Of a DNA stretch of 64,000 nt, positions 28,071 to 36,365 are shown piece by piece. Numbering within the stretch: position 1 is the stretch's first letter; every line of letters begins with the position of its first letter. The translations under genes were made by a program, and so were the position numbers. Source of the stretch: Simiduia sp. 21SJ11W-1 (GTDB lineage Bacteria; Pseudomonadota; Gammaproteobacteria; Pseudomonadales; Cellvibrionaceae); the NCBI RefSeq assembly GCF_024138675.1, contig NZ_CP090959.1, positions 3,272,501 through 3,336,500 of the forward strand, read 5' to 3'. A model generated the notes under the pieces. The model saw only the letters and a program-made list of their open reading frames with translations. It made no database searches and had not been told where the DNA came from.

Positions 28071-29282
28071 ATGAAACGCGTTGTAGTTACCGGCTTAGGC
28101 ATCACTTCCTGTCTGGGAACTGACAAAGCTTCGGTTACCGAAGCCCTGCGCGAGGGCCGCTCAGGCATTCGCTTTAAACAAGAATACGCCGACATGGGCT
28201 TTCGCAGCCACGTTGCAGGCGTAGTGGATATTGACCTTAAAGAACACATCGATCGCAAAACCCTGCGCTTTATGGGCGATGCGGCGGGCTACTCCTACGT
28301 TGCCATGAAGTCTGCCATTGAAGATGCGGGCTTAAGCGAAGAGCTGGTATCGAACGAGCGCACAGGCCTGATTATGGGCTCTGGCGGCGCCTCTTCTGCC
28401 AACCTGGTGGAATCTGCCGATATCGTGCGTGAAAAAGGCATCAAGCGTGTAGGCCCTTACCGCGTTACCCAAACCATGGGCTCTACTGTGTCTGCCTGTT
28501 TGGCCACGCCGTTTAAAATCAAGGGCTACAACTACTCCATAAGCTCCGCCTGCGCCACCAGTGCCCACTGCATTGGCAACGCCATGGAGCTGATTCAAAT
28601 GGGCAAGCAAGACATCGTCTTCGCCGGCGGCGGCGAAGAAGAACACTGGACACTCACCGCCCTGTTCGACGCCATGGGTGCACTCTCTACCAAGTACAAC
28701 GACACCCCGGAAAAAGCCTCGCGCGCCTACGACGCAGACCGCGACGGCTTTGTGATTGCCGGCGGCGGTGGCTGCCTGGTGCTGGAAGAGTATGAACACG
28801 CCAAAGCGCGCGGTGCGAAAATCTACGCAGAACTGGTAGGTTACGGCGCCACCTCAGACGGCTACGACATGGTAGCGCCCTCTGGCGAAGGTGCCGAGCG
28901 CTGCATGAAAATGGCCATGTCTACCGTTAAGGGCGACATCGACTACATCAACTCACACGGCACCTCTACCCCCGTGGGTGATGTGGCAGAGCTGGGCGCC
29001 ATTACCCGCGTGTTTGGCGATAAATCGCCCGCCATCAGCTCCACCAAATCCCTAACCGGCCACTCGCTGGGTGCCACCGGCGTGCAGGAAGCCATTTACT
29101 GCCTGCTGATGATGGAAAACGAATTTCTGTGCGCCAGCGCCAACGTTGAAAACCTTGACGATGCCGCCAGCACACTGAACATTCTCACCGAGCGCAAAGA
29201 AGTCGGCATCAAGCGCGCCATGTCTAACAGCTTCGGCTTTGGCGGCACCAATGCCTGCCTGGTGTTTGAAAAGCTCGATTAA
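28071..29282 (+). CDS. fabB: Beta-ketoacyl-ACP synthase I
   Basis: Condensing enzyme that elongates cis-3-decenoyl-ACP and other acyl-ACPs. The 403 residues contain Cys161 ([12 protein letters not shown]), the first histidine in [10 protein letters not shown] near 296 and the second in TGHSLGATG near 332, plus the C-terminal FGFGGTNA glycine-rich motif. The start [16 protein letters not shown] is typical. A strong terminator ends the fabA-fabB unit. Confidence 0.97.
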   Translation: MKRVVVTGLGITSCLGTDKASVTEALREGRSGIRFKQEYADMGFRSHVAGVVDIDLKEHIDRKTLRFMGDAAGYSYVAMKSAIEDAGLSEELVSNERTGLIMGSGGASSANLVESADIVREKGIKRVGPYRVTQTMGSTVSACLATPFKIKGYNYSISSACATSAHCIGNAMELIQMGKQDIVFAGGGEEEHWTLTALFDAMGALSTKYNDTPEKASRAYDADRDGFVIAGGGGCLVLEEYEHAKARGAKIYAELVGYGATSDGYDMVAPSGEGAERCMKMAMSTVKGDIDYINSHGTSTPVGDVAELGAITRVFGDKSPAISSTKSLTGHSLGATGVQEAIYCLLMMENEFLCASANVENLDDAASTLNILTERKEVGIKRAMSNSFGFGGTNACLVFEKLD

Positions 29283-29298
29283 CAAGCGTTAGTGAATT

Positions 29299-29327
29299 AA
29301 AAAAGGCGCCCATCCGGCGCCTTTTTT
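29299..29327 (+). terminator. Rho-independent terminator after fabB
   Basis: GGCGCC-CATCC-GGCGCC flanked by an A-run and a T-run, 17 bases after the stop; it could act in both directions against the converging gene. Confidence 0.92.
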
Positions 29328-29361
29328 ATGGGTTTACACAAAGCAAACGCCCCTGTGCAAT

Positions 29362-30234
29362 TCACACACTTTGGGCATCGGCAACGAGATTGTGAAGCTT
29401 AAGCCAACGATTCACCACAGGCTTCAACCCCTGGCGCCAAGAGCGCGGCTGAATGCCGAAGTTTTCCCGCAGGCGGCGCATCTCCAGCACAGCGCTGTTG
29501 TCGGTGGGGGTTTCAAGCTCTTCAAGTTGCAGCTCACGGCCGGTTTCTGCCAGCACCATGTCGCGCACCTTATTGGCGAACACCAACTCAGAGCAGACAT
29601 CGCTGCTGCCAAAATGCATCACGCCCCAGTTTTCGGCGCCGTAAATAATTTGCTGGGTCATGGCGTACACGGCGCGCACCACATCGGCAACCAGCACCGG
29701 CGTGCCGCGCCACTGATCGCTCACCACCGTGGCCCGCCCGGCCTGAAAATCTGCCAGCAAGCGCGCCAGCAAACTGCCACCTTCCGTTGAGAGCACCCAG
29801 CTTGAGCGCAACACAATCGAATGCGGCACAGAGTGCAACAACGCCTGCTCGGCGCGGTGGAACACCCGCGACAAATCGGTTTCCGCGCGCGCCTCATCTT
29901 GCTCGCCATGGCTTACCCGGCCCTCGCCGTGAAACACCCGGTAGCTCGACAAATGCACCACCGGCACCTTGCTGCCCGCCAGGCAGCTGGCCAGGCACTC
30001 TGCGCCACTTGCCAGCAACTCGGGCTTTACTGCAGCGCCTTCCCCCCAGCCGGTGGTGTTTAACACCAGCTGCGGCTTCACCTCGGCCAAATACGCCGAC
30101 ACCTGATGGCGGTCGGCCCAGTTAAGAGCTTCAGGGTGATCAGATACAAATCGAAAGGTTGTAGATTCGAATTTTTGTCGAAGGCCCGTGCCCAAGGGTG
30201 AGCCGGTATCGGTGAGCAAAATGGTAATGGCCAT
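29362..30234 (-). CDS. RmlD-like sugar-nucleotide-binding SDR protein, probably catalytically inactive
   Basis: Resembles dTDP-4-dehydrorhamnose reductase (RmlD) over its full 290 residues: N-terminal beta-alpha unit LLTDTGSPLGTGL, conserved HLSSYRVFHGEG, and substrate-binding C-terminal part. The key residues differ, however. The first glycine of the nucleotide motif is Asp, and at the YxxxK site I read Phe125 and Glu129 (SRVFHRAEQAL) instead of Tyr and Lys. It stands alone, converging with fabB, with no other rml genes nearby. I start it at ATG 30234, where the Rossmann fold begins; no ribosome site is clear. Function is unknown; a binding or regulatory role is possible. Confidence 0.75.
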   Translation of the reverse strand: MAITILLTDTGSPLGTGLRQKFESTTFRFVSDHPEALNWADRHQVSAYLAEVKPQLVLNTTGWGEGAAVKPELLASGAECLASCLAGSKVPVVHLSSYRVFHGEGRVSHGEQDEARAETDLSRVFHRAEQALLHSVPHSIVLRSSWVLSTEGGSLLARLLADFQAGRATVVSDQWRGTPVLVADVVRAVYAMTQQIIYGAENWGVMHFGSSDVCSELVFANKVRDMVLAETGRELQLEELETPTDNSAVLEMRRLRENFGIQPRSWRQGLKPVVNRWLKLHNLVADAQSV

Positions 30235-30483
30235 AAATTCAAATAACGTCAGAACGTGGTTGCAACAATCGCAAAACTCCAAGGCCCTACTCTACAAGGC
30301 CCGCCGGGATAAAACGAGCCGAATTTAGCCACATAAGGCTGCGCAAAGTGCCGCCCTTGTCACAGCATAGCCCATTGCGCTTAATACCTTTGCATTAAAC
30401 TCAGCGCCCACACGCTTGCGCCGTTTGTACTGCCTGCAGGAATAGGTACACTAGCCCTCCTGCAACACGGATGATTGCGCCCA

Positions 30484-32568
30484 ATGGAATTTTCTCAGGT
30501 CTCGCTTACCGCATTTATCAGCGCCGCCATTCTGGCGTGGGTGTTGGCTGCCGTACTGATGACACTGCGCGCAAAAAACAACCTGCTCGTGGGCTTTGCC
30601 ATTGCCGCGGCCATGCACGGCCTCAACATGGCGGCCATCGCCCTCACCTTCAGCCGGTTCAACTTATCGTCGCACTATGTGTTGGTGATGGAGTGCCTGC
30701 ACTTTGCCTTTTGGAGCCTGGCGCTGCGCTCGCTGCTCATTGGCACCACCCGCCATAAACTCCCCCCCAGCCTCACGCTGCTATTTGGCGTGTGCTGGCC
30801 GGTAACCGCGTTGGTGCTATTGGCGGCACTGCTGGGTTTTGATGCCATTCACCAGATTTCCACCTGGCTTGTATTGTTACTCTCGGTGGCGTGCCTGGTG
30901 GGCGTTGAACAGGTGTACCGCTACGCCACACAAAATAATCGCCCCAACAAACTTATTTGCATTTGCCTGGGCGCATTATTTTTGTACGACGTTTACCTCT
31001 ACAGCCACGCCATTATTTTTCAGGAGTTCGACCCGCTGTTGTGGCAATCGCGGGCTGCGGTATCCATTGGCGTCACCCTGTTTCTAAGCCTGGGCATGCA
31101 GCTGCTTGCCCAGCAAGGGCCACTGCCTGCCAGTATCGCCCTGTCGCGCCCCATGGCCTTTTACACCACATCCTTACTGGCGGTGGGCTCACTGTTTATG
31201 GTGCTCGCACTCGGCGGCTACTATGTGCGCATATACAGCGGCAACTGGGGCTCGGTGGTTTACAGCATTGTGCTGATGGGCGCCACGCTGCTGATTCTCA
31301 CACTGCTGGTTTCTTCACGGTTGCGCGCCCGGGTGGCGGTGCAACTGAATAAACACCTGTTTCGCCACAAATACGATTACCGCTCGGAATGGTTGCGCCT
31401 GATCAACTTTTTAGCCATGCCCACCGAAGACGCCAACGAGGCCAACCAGCGCGCGTTTTTGGCCGCAGCCTCCATTACCAAAGCGCCCGGTGGCGCCCTG
31501 TGGGTGCGCCGCTCAGATCAGTTTGTGCCGGTTTTTCAGTTGTCTATAAACAGCCAGCTGCACCTTGCCAACGAGCCCGCAAACAGCCCCTTTTGCACAA
31601 CCTTGTTAAAATCCGAGTGGGTGTTTTTCCCCGCCGCCAAAGATAATCAAACCCTCAGCCAACACAACGAACAACTGCCCTTGTGGGCGGAAAACATTGA
31701 GGGCCTGTGGCTGATCTTCCCGCTCATTGCCGGCACAGAACTGATTGGCTTTATGGCGCTGAGCGAGCCACAAACGGGCTCTCCGCTCACCTGGGAGGAT
31801 TTAGACCTTCTGAAAACCACCGGCCGCCAACTCGCCAGCTACCTGAAACTGCACCAGCAATCCGAAGAGCTGGTAGAAAATCGGCAGTTCGACACCTACA
31901 ACAAACTGGTGGCATTCATTATTCACGATCTCAACAACCTGATTGCCCAGCAGGCGCTGGTGGTGAAAAATGCAGAGAAGCACAAAAGCAATCCGGCCTT
32001 CATAGACGACGCCATTGTAACCATCAGCAATTCCGTTGAGCGCATGCGCAACCTGCTGAAAAAACTTAAACGCAACAGCAATGAACTGGTGCAGGAAGTG
32101 CGCATATTCGATGCGGTGAAGCAGGCCATTGCCGAGTGCAACGGTAGCCGACAAATTCTCACCAGCGATTTGGCCCGTGGCGATCACTGCCTGCGCGCCG
32201 ACATGATGCGCCTGGTAATGACCATCAGCCACTTTATTAAAAACGCCCAAGACGCCACGCCCGACGACGGCAGCGTACATGTTACACTGGAACTCTCCGA
32301 CACCAGTGCCACAATTATCATCAGCGATACCGGCTGTGGCATGGATTGGGATTTCGTGCACAATCGCCTGTTCAAACCCTTCGACACCACCAAGTCGGGC
32401 AAGGGCATGGGTATAGGCGCCTATCTATCGCGCGAATACATCAAGGAATTGAACGGCAGCCTAGAGGTATACAGCCAGCTGAAGCAGGGGACAAAAGTCA
32501 CCTTTAGCATTCCGGTGCACCTGCCTCAAGACACCGGCGCCCCGGCAAGGAAACCAGCAACACTATGA
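30484..32568 (+). CDS. prsK: XrtA/PEP-CTERM system histidine kinase PrsK
   Basis: Membrane sensor kinase that partners PrsR in exosortase A systems. The N-terminal 270 residues of 694 form about eight membrane helices. A GAF-like domain (about 320-460), the phosphoacceptor His481 in IIHDLNNLIAQQ, and a HATPase domain with DTGCGMD and GKGMGIGAYLS follow. ATG 30484 is used; a TTG at 30475 lies closer to CGGA and would add three residues. The stop overlaps the prsR start in ATGA. The stimulus is unknown. The family is recognised by architecture and by its pairing with a sigma-54 activator inside an XrtA locus. Confidence 0.9.
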   Translation: MEFSQVSLTAFISAAILAWVLAAVLMTLRAKNNLLVGFAIAAAMHGLNMAAIALTFSRFNLSSHYVLVMECLHFAFWSLALRSLLIGTTRHKLPPSLTLLFGVCWPVTALVLLAALLGFDAIHQISTWLVLLLSVACLVGVEQVYRYATQNNRPNKLICICLGALFLYDVYLYSHAIIFQEFDPLLWQSRAAVSIGVTLFLSLGMQLLAQQGPLPASIALSRPMAFYTTSLLAVGSLFMVLALGGYYVRIYSGNWGSVVYSIVLMGATLLILTLLVSSRLRARVAVQLNKHLFRHKYDYRSEWLRLINFLAMPTEDANEANQRAFLAAASITKAPGGALWVRRSDQFVPVFQLSINSQLHLANEPANSPFCTTLLKSEWVFFPAAKDNQTLSQHNEQLPLWAENIEGLWLIFPLIAGTELIGFMALSEPQTGSPLTWEDLDLLKTTGRQLASYLKLHQQSEELVENRQFDTYNKLVAFIIHDLNNLIAQQALVVKNAEKHKSNPAFIDDAIVTISNSVERMRNLLKKLKRNSNELVQEVRIFDAVKQAIAECNGSRQILTSDLARGDHCLRADMMRLVMTISHFIKNAQDATPDDGSVHVTLELSDTSATIIISDTGCGMDWDFVHNRLFKPFDTTKSGKGMGIGAYLSREYIKELNGSLEVYSQLKQGTKVTFSIPVHLPQDTGAPARKPATL

Positions 32569-33929
32569 ACACATCCACAGATCGCCCCACACTGTTAATT
32601 GTTGAAGATGATCGCGGGCTGCAAAGCCAACTGCGCTGGCATTTCGAGCAGTACGAAACCGTGTTTGCAGAAAACCGCAACGATGCCTGCGCCGCAGTGC
32701 GCAAGCATGAGGCAGCCGTCATCATTCAAGACCTTGGCCTACCGCCCGATGAAGATGGCACCGAAGAGGGCTTTAAGTGTGTTGAAGACATACTGCGCAT
32801 TTCACCGCACACAAAAATCATTGTAATGACCGGCAAAACCGGCCACGAACACGCGGTAACCGCCATTGGCATGGGCGCTTACGACTACTACCAAAAACCG
32901 GTAGACCCCAATGCACTCGATTTAATCGTGCAGCGCGCCTTTCACATTCACCATCTGGAGGCCGAAAATCGCAGGCTGCAGGAAGTTCAGCAGCAGCCGC
33001 TGAACGGCCTGATCACCAACGACACCTCCATGCTGAAAATTTGCCGCACGCTGGAAAAAATTGCCCCCACCAACGTAACCTGCTGCATTCTGGGTGAAAG
33101 CGGCACCGGCAAAGAAGTTATGGCGCGCGCCATTCACCAGTTATCGCCCCGCGCCGAGCAACGCTTTGTGGCCATTAACTGCGCGGCAGTACCTGAAAAT
33201 CTTATAGAGAGCGAACTGTTCGGCTATGAGAAAGGTGCCTTTACCGGGGCCGCCAAGCAAACCCTCGGCAAAATAGAAACCGCCAACGGCGGCACGCTGT
33301 TTCTTGATGAAATTGGCGATATGCCCCTAAACCTGCAAGCCAAGTTGCTGCGTTTTTTACAAGAACGCGTCATCGAGCGGCTGGGGGGCCACAAGGAAAT
33401 CCCCGTGGATGTGCGCGTAGTGTGCGCCACCAACAAAGACCTGGAGGCCATGGTGGCCGAGGGCAGCTTTCGTGAAGATTTGTTTTATCGCATCAGTGAA
33501 ATTACCGTGCCCATCCCGCCCCTGCGTGATCGCAACGGCGATAAAGTGCTATTAGCCCGCCATTTCAAGCGCCGGTTCGCCAAAGAGCACGACCAGGTGA
33601 TTAACGATTTCACCCCAGAGGCCGTAAACGCCATTGAGGCCCACAACTGGCCCGGCAATGTGCGCGAAATGGAAAACAAAATTAAACGGGCCGTGATTAT
33701 GGCCGAAAGCAAGATGATCACCTGCGACGACTTGGGGCTACGCGCAAGCGATGGCCTCAGCCTTAACTTGCGCCAAGTGCGCAGCACCGCAGAAAAGGCC
33801 GCCATTTTGCAGGCGCTCAGCATGTCAGACAACAACATATCGGGTGCAGCCAAGTTGCTGGGCATCACCCGCCCCACCTTTTACGACCTGATTAAGAAAT
33901 ACGAACTCAACATTACCACCCACTCTTAA
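32565..33929 (+). CDS. prsR: XrtA/PEP-CTERM system sigma-54 response regulator PrsR
   Basis: NtrC-family activator that controls PEP-CTERM genes through sigma-54. The 454 residues have a receiver domain with Asp56 (IIQDLGLPPDEDG), AAA+ domain with Walker A GESGTGKE, intact GAFTGA loop and FLDEIGDMP, and a Fis-type helix-turn-helix at the C terminus (ISGAAKLLGITRPTFYDL). Coupled to prsK by a four-base overlap. The sigma-54 site at 35381-35396, upstream of the canonical PEP-CTERM gene, is the best local target. Confidence 0.94.
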   Translation: MNTSTDRPTLLIVEDDRGLQSQLRWHFEQYETVFAENRNDACAAVRKHEAAVIIQDLGLPPDEDGTEEGFKCVEDILRISPHTKIIVMTGKTGHEHAVTAIGMGAYDYYQKPVDPNALDLIVQRAFHIHHLEAENRRLQEVQQQPLNGLITNDTSMLKICRTLEKIAPTNVTCCILGESGTGKEVMARAIHQLSPRAEQRFVAINCAAVPENLIESELFGYEKGAFTGAAKQTLGKIETANGGTLFLDEIGDMPLNLQAKLLRFLQERVIERLGGHKEIPVDVRVVCATNKDLEAMVAEGSFREDLFYRISEITVPIPPLRDRNGDKVLLARHFKRRFAKEHDQVINDFTPEAVNAIEAHNWPGNVREMENKIKRAVIMAESKMITCDDLGLRASDGLSLNLRQVRSTAEKAAILQALSMSDNNISGAAKLLGITRPTFYDLIKKYELNITTHS

Positions 33930-33961
33930 ACTTTTTTAGCGAAATATGAGAGGGGTGTCAC

Positions 33962-33981
33962 AGGCGCCGGTGATGGCGCCT
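33962..33981 (+). terminator. Hairpin after prsR, possible terminator
   Basis: AGGCGCC-GGTGAT-GGCGCCT followed by a pyrimidine-rich tract (CCTTCCCTT) rather than pure T, 32 bases after prsR. Confidence 0.55.
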
Positions 33982-34051
33982 CCTTCCCTTGCACTCAAAA
34001 CCTAATCAGACAAAAGTAGCTGCCAGATAAAAATAAGGTTTTTATTTCGGT

Positions 34052-34480
34052 ATGCTTTCAAAATTATTTCTTACCCTAACCGCGGGGCTGCTTCTGGCTG
34101 CTTGCGGTGGTGCTGGCAACAGCAACGATACCCCAACCAGCCCAGGGCCTGCACCGGCCACCCCATCGCCTACCCCTGCGCCATCGCCTACGCCATCACC
34201 CACAACTACGCCCACAAGCGTTATACAGGGCCAAGCCGTTGCCACCTGGCAACTGCCCACCCTGCGTGAAAATGGCACACCACTGCTCACCCAAGAAATT
34301 GGCGGCTTCGAAATACGTTATCGAAAACTTGCTACACCGGATTTCACCTACCTGGTTGTAGAGGGCACCCAGCATAGCTACACATTTGACAACCTTTACG
34401 GTGAATTTGTATTCCAGATTGCCGCCTACGATAACAACGGCCTTTACAGCCAGTTTGTGCCACTGACAGTGCTGCACTAG
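34052..34480 (+). CDS. Small lipoprotein with Pro/Thr linker and fibronectin III-like domain
   Basis: Predicted lipoprotein of 142 residues. The signal peptide ends in lipobox LAAC with Cys18 as the lipidation site; the following Gly gives no Asp+2 retention signal, so outer-membrane sorting is expected. Residues 26-55 are a Pro/Thr/Ser linker encoded by near-repeats. Residues 60-142 look like one fibronectin type III-like beta-sandwich (TWQLPTLRENGTPLLTQEI, GFEIRYRK, FQIAAYDNNGLYS). It has no C-terminal sorting signal. It sits between prsR and the PEP-CTERM substrates, so a surface role with the polysaccharide is plausible but unproven. Confidence 0.8.
   Translation: MLSKLFLTLTAGLLLAACGGAGNSNDTPTSPGPAPATPSPTPAPSPTPSPTTTPTSVIQGQAVATWQLPTLRENGTPLLTQEIGGFEIRYRKLATPDFTYLVVEGTQHSYTFDNLYGEFVFQIAAYDNNGLYSQFVPLTVLH
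34163..34204 (+). repeat. Short tandem repeat coding the Pro/Thr/Ser linker
   Basis: The unit CCATCGCCTAC recurs at intervals of 18 and 12 bases inside the lipoprotein gene, always in frame. Copy-number change would alter linker length without breaking the frame. Confidence 0.6.
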
Positions 34481-34661
34481 GCGCACGCCTAACCGGTGCT
34501 GCTGGCGCTGTCAGGATTTTTTACAAAAGATGCTTTAGACGCCAAGCATCCCCACGCCAAATGATTGATTTCCCTTCACTTTACCTCCTTCGGCCTAGTT
34601 TATGCAGCGCCACCCAGCGTAAAGCATGAGCAAAAACTGCATAGCTACAGAAGGAATTACC

Positions 34662-35288
34662 ATGAATTATTTCAGAACCTTATGGCTTTTCTGTGCAATG
34701 GCACTCACCACACAAGCAACCCATGCAAGCCTGCTGGATTTCGCCTCTGATGCGCATACCCATGAAAAGGGCCACGCCACACTCAGCTACTCGGGCGCTT
34801 GGGGCAACCTCAACATAACCGCACACGCCAACAATGACGACGATAACACCCAATTCGCGTACATGGATGCCAACTACGGCGGCCTGGGCGCCTGTAAAGA
34901 TATAGACACCAACGCCCAGTGCGCGCCCGGCAACGACGACAACGTAAACACCGGCGAATGGCTCACCTTTGTTTTTGATCGCGATGTGCGCATCAGCAAT
35001 TTGTGGGTGAACAACAATCACGACGGCGGCTTCGCAAGCGGCGCCAGCCTATGGGTAGGCGGCCAGCAACTTCAGGTAAAAGAATCCGGCAGCCTGTTGG
35101 GCAACTACCATGCGGCCAATAGCATTGGCAGCTTTTTGGTGGCGGCCAATACGGCTGTTACCCTTGCCTACCACAATACCCAATTTTATGTGACCGCCCT
35201 GGAAATAACCGGCCTGCCCGAAGGCGGGAGCATCGTATTACTCATTATTGGCATCATCGGGCTAGTGATTGTGCGCCACCGCACCTAG
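34662..35288 (+). CDS. Secreted protein with PEG-variant PEP-CTERM-like sorting tail
   Basis: ATG 34662 has AAGGA seven bases upstream; 208 residues. A Sec signal (cleavage near THAS) precedes a beta-rich domain containing many Asn/Asp (NDDDNTQF, NDDNVNTGEW) and two cysteines. The C terminus has the three-part layout of a PEP-CTERM signal: a short motif LPEGGS, one hydrophobic helix (IVLLIIGIIGLVIV) and a basic end RHRT. The invariant second Pro is Gly. It is probably handled by exosortase A like its neighbour, or is an anchored variant that is not cleaved. No function for the secreted domain is recognised. Confidence 0.78.
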   Translation: MNYFRTLWLFCAMALTTQATHASLLDFASDAHTHEKGHATLSYSGAWGNLNITAHANNDDDNTQFAYMDANYGGLGACKDIDTNAQCAPGNDDNVNTGEWLTFVFDRDVRISNLWVNNNHDGGFASGASLWVGGQQLQVKESGSLLGNYHAANSIGSFLVAANTAVTLAYHNTQFYVTALEITGLPEGGSIVLLIIGIIGLVIVRHRT

Positions 35289-35332
35289 CGCGAAGGCGTT
35301 GTCGATTTATTTTACAAACACTCATTTCACAA

Positions 35333-35356
35333 GGCGCAAAACTTGGCGCACAACCT
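35333..35356 (+). repeat. Two 12-bp direct repeats upstream of the sigma-54 promoter
   Basis: GGCGCAAAACTT (35333-35344) is followed directly by GGCGCACAACCT (35345-35356), two mismatches. They end 24 bases before the -24 element and could be activator sites. Confidence 0.5.
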
Positions 35357-35380
35357 TGCAAATCAATAGCTTAGCACCCA

Positions 35381-35396
35381 TGGCCCGGTTATTGCT
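35381..35396 (+). promoter_or_regulatory. Sigma-54 (-24/-12) promoter of the PEP-CTERM gene
   Basis: TGGCCCGGTTATTGCT keeps the GG-N10-GC spacing and the TTGC -12 element of RpoN promoters. It predicts a transcript start near 35408, about 63 bases before the ATG at 35471. PrsR, encoded 1.5 kb upstream, is the likely activator. Confidence 0.78.
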
Positions 35397-35470
35397 CTTA
35401 AGGTTTGTAAGCTAGTAAAACTAGTTTATTTAACGCACCAAACATTTTGCGTCCACAGGAAGGATCAATC

Positions 35471-36214
35471 ATGAAAGGCCTTATCAAAACCGCCCTTGCA
35501 AGCGGCGCACTCATTGCCTCTTCACTTGCTAGCGCAAGCGTTGTAGTTAACTACAACTCAAACGCAGCCGCAGGCGAAGCAGCATTTATGGCGTTCTTGG
35601 CAGGCCCAACCGTTGTTGAAGATTTTAATAGCCTGGGTACAGCACCCACCTACGGCACAACAGATCAAAACAGCTGGGAAGATCACGCGGCATCTTACTC
35701 AACCAATGTGGGTACCTTTGCGCTGATTACTGCAGGCCAGGCAGGCTCAAACTTGCACAACAATCACCTGATGATCGAAAGCTCACGCACCGGCGAATAC
35801 GGCCGTGAAGCGCTGGCTTCCGATGCACAGGACCTCTGGCTAGACAGCAACGATGCGCGCCAAGTAACCTGGACATTCGACAACCCGGCCACCGCCGGCA
35901 TGAATGCATTCGGTTTCTTTATGGCCGATGCCTCTGACGTAGGCGCCACGCTCACGCTCATGTTCGATGACGGCACTTACTCAGATTCCTACGTGATTTC
36001 TCCGTACCTGGCCAGCGGCAACATGGGTTACGTATCTGTTAAAAGCAGCATGAGCATCATGGGTGCCACGCTGTCGTTCAATAACAGCAATGGCAACGAC
36101 GGCTGGGGCATCGACGATGTTACCGTTGGCCGCCTCCCAGAACCTGGTACTTTCTTATTACTTGGTTTGGGCTTACTTGGTTTAGGTGCTGCGCGTCGCC
36201 GCGTGAAAAACTAA
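35471..36214 (+). CDS. PEP-CTERM sorting domain-containing protein
   Basis: Secreted substrate of exosortase A. ATG 35471 follows AGGAAGGA; 247 residues. A signal peptide (cleavage near ASA, about residue 24) leads to a beta-rich domain (about 25-220). The C-terminal tail has canonical LPEPGT, a Leu/Gly-rich helix and basic cluster ARRRVKN. The domain resembles other PEP-CTERM surface proteins of unknown function (EDFNSL near the start, GWGIDDVTVG near the end). A sigma-54 promoter and a strong terminator make it a single-gene unit, so it could be induced strongly and independently of the polysaccharide operon. Confidence 0.93.
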   Translation: MKGLIKTALASGALIASSLASASVVVNYNSNAAAGEAAFMAFLAGPTVVEDFNSLGTAPTYGTTDQNSWEDHAASYSTNVGTFALITAGQAGSNLHNNHLMIESSRTGEYGREALASDAQDLWLDSNDARQVTWTFDNPATAGMNAFGFFMADASDVGATLTLMFDDGTYSDSYVISPYLASGNMGYVSVKSSMSIMGATLSFNNSNGNDGWGIDDVTVGRLPEPGTFLLLGLGLLGLGAARRRVKN

Positions 36215-36242
36215 ACATCTTACGCAGTCTCCACAGCTGCTA

Positions 36243-36274
36243 AGCGCCAGCGGTTCTACCGCTGGCGCTTTTTT
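36243..36274 (+). terminator. Rho-independent terminator after the PEP-CTERM gene
   Basis: Eleven-base stem AGCGCCAGCGG/CCGCTGGCGCT with five-base loop and T-run, 28 bases after the stop. Confidence 0.95.
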
Positions 36275-36365
36275 ATTTCCAACTCGCAAGTTGCACACAC
36301 GCACCAGCTACAAACGCCACCTGTTTTCAGGTAGAATTGCCTGTCAATTTAGCTTGGCTAAACAC

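Noticed and set aside
33930-34051. GG-N10-GC match upstream of the small lipoprotein (around 33951-33966)
   Set aside because: Spacing fits, but the rest of the -24 and -12 elements does not match and it overlaps the hairpin after prsR.
35344-35360. TGGCGCACAACCTTGC as a second sigma-54 promoter
   Set aside because: The GG to GC spacing is N11, one base too long; RpoN promoters need N10. The site at 35381-35396 has the right spacing.
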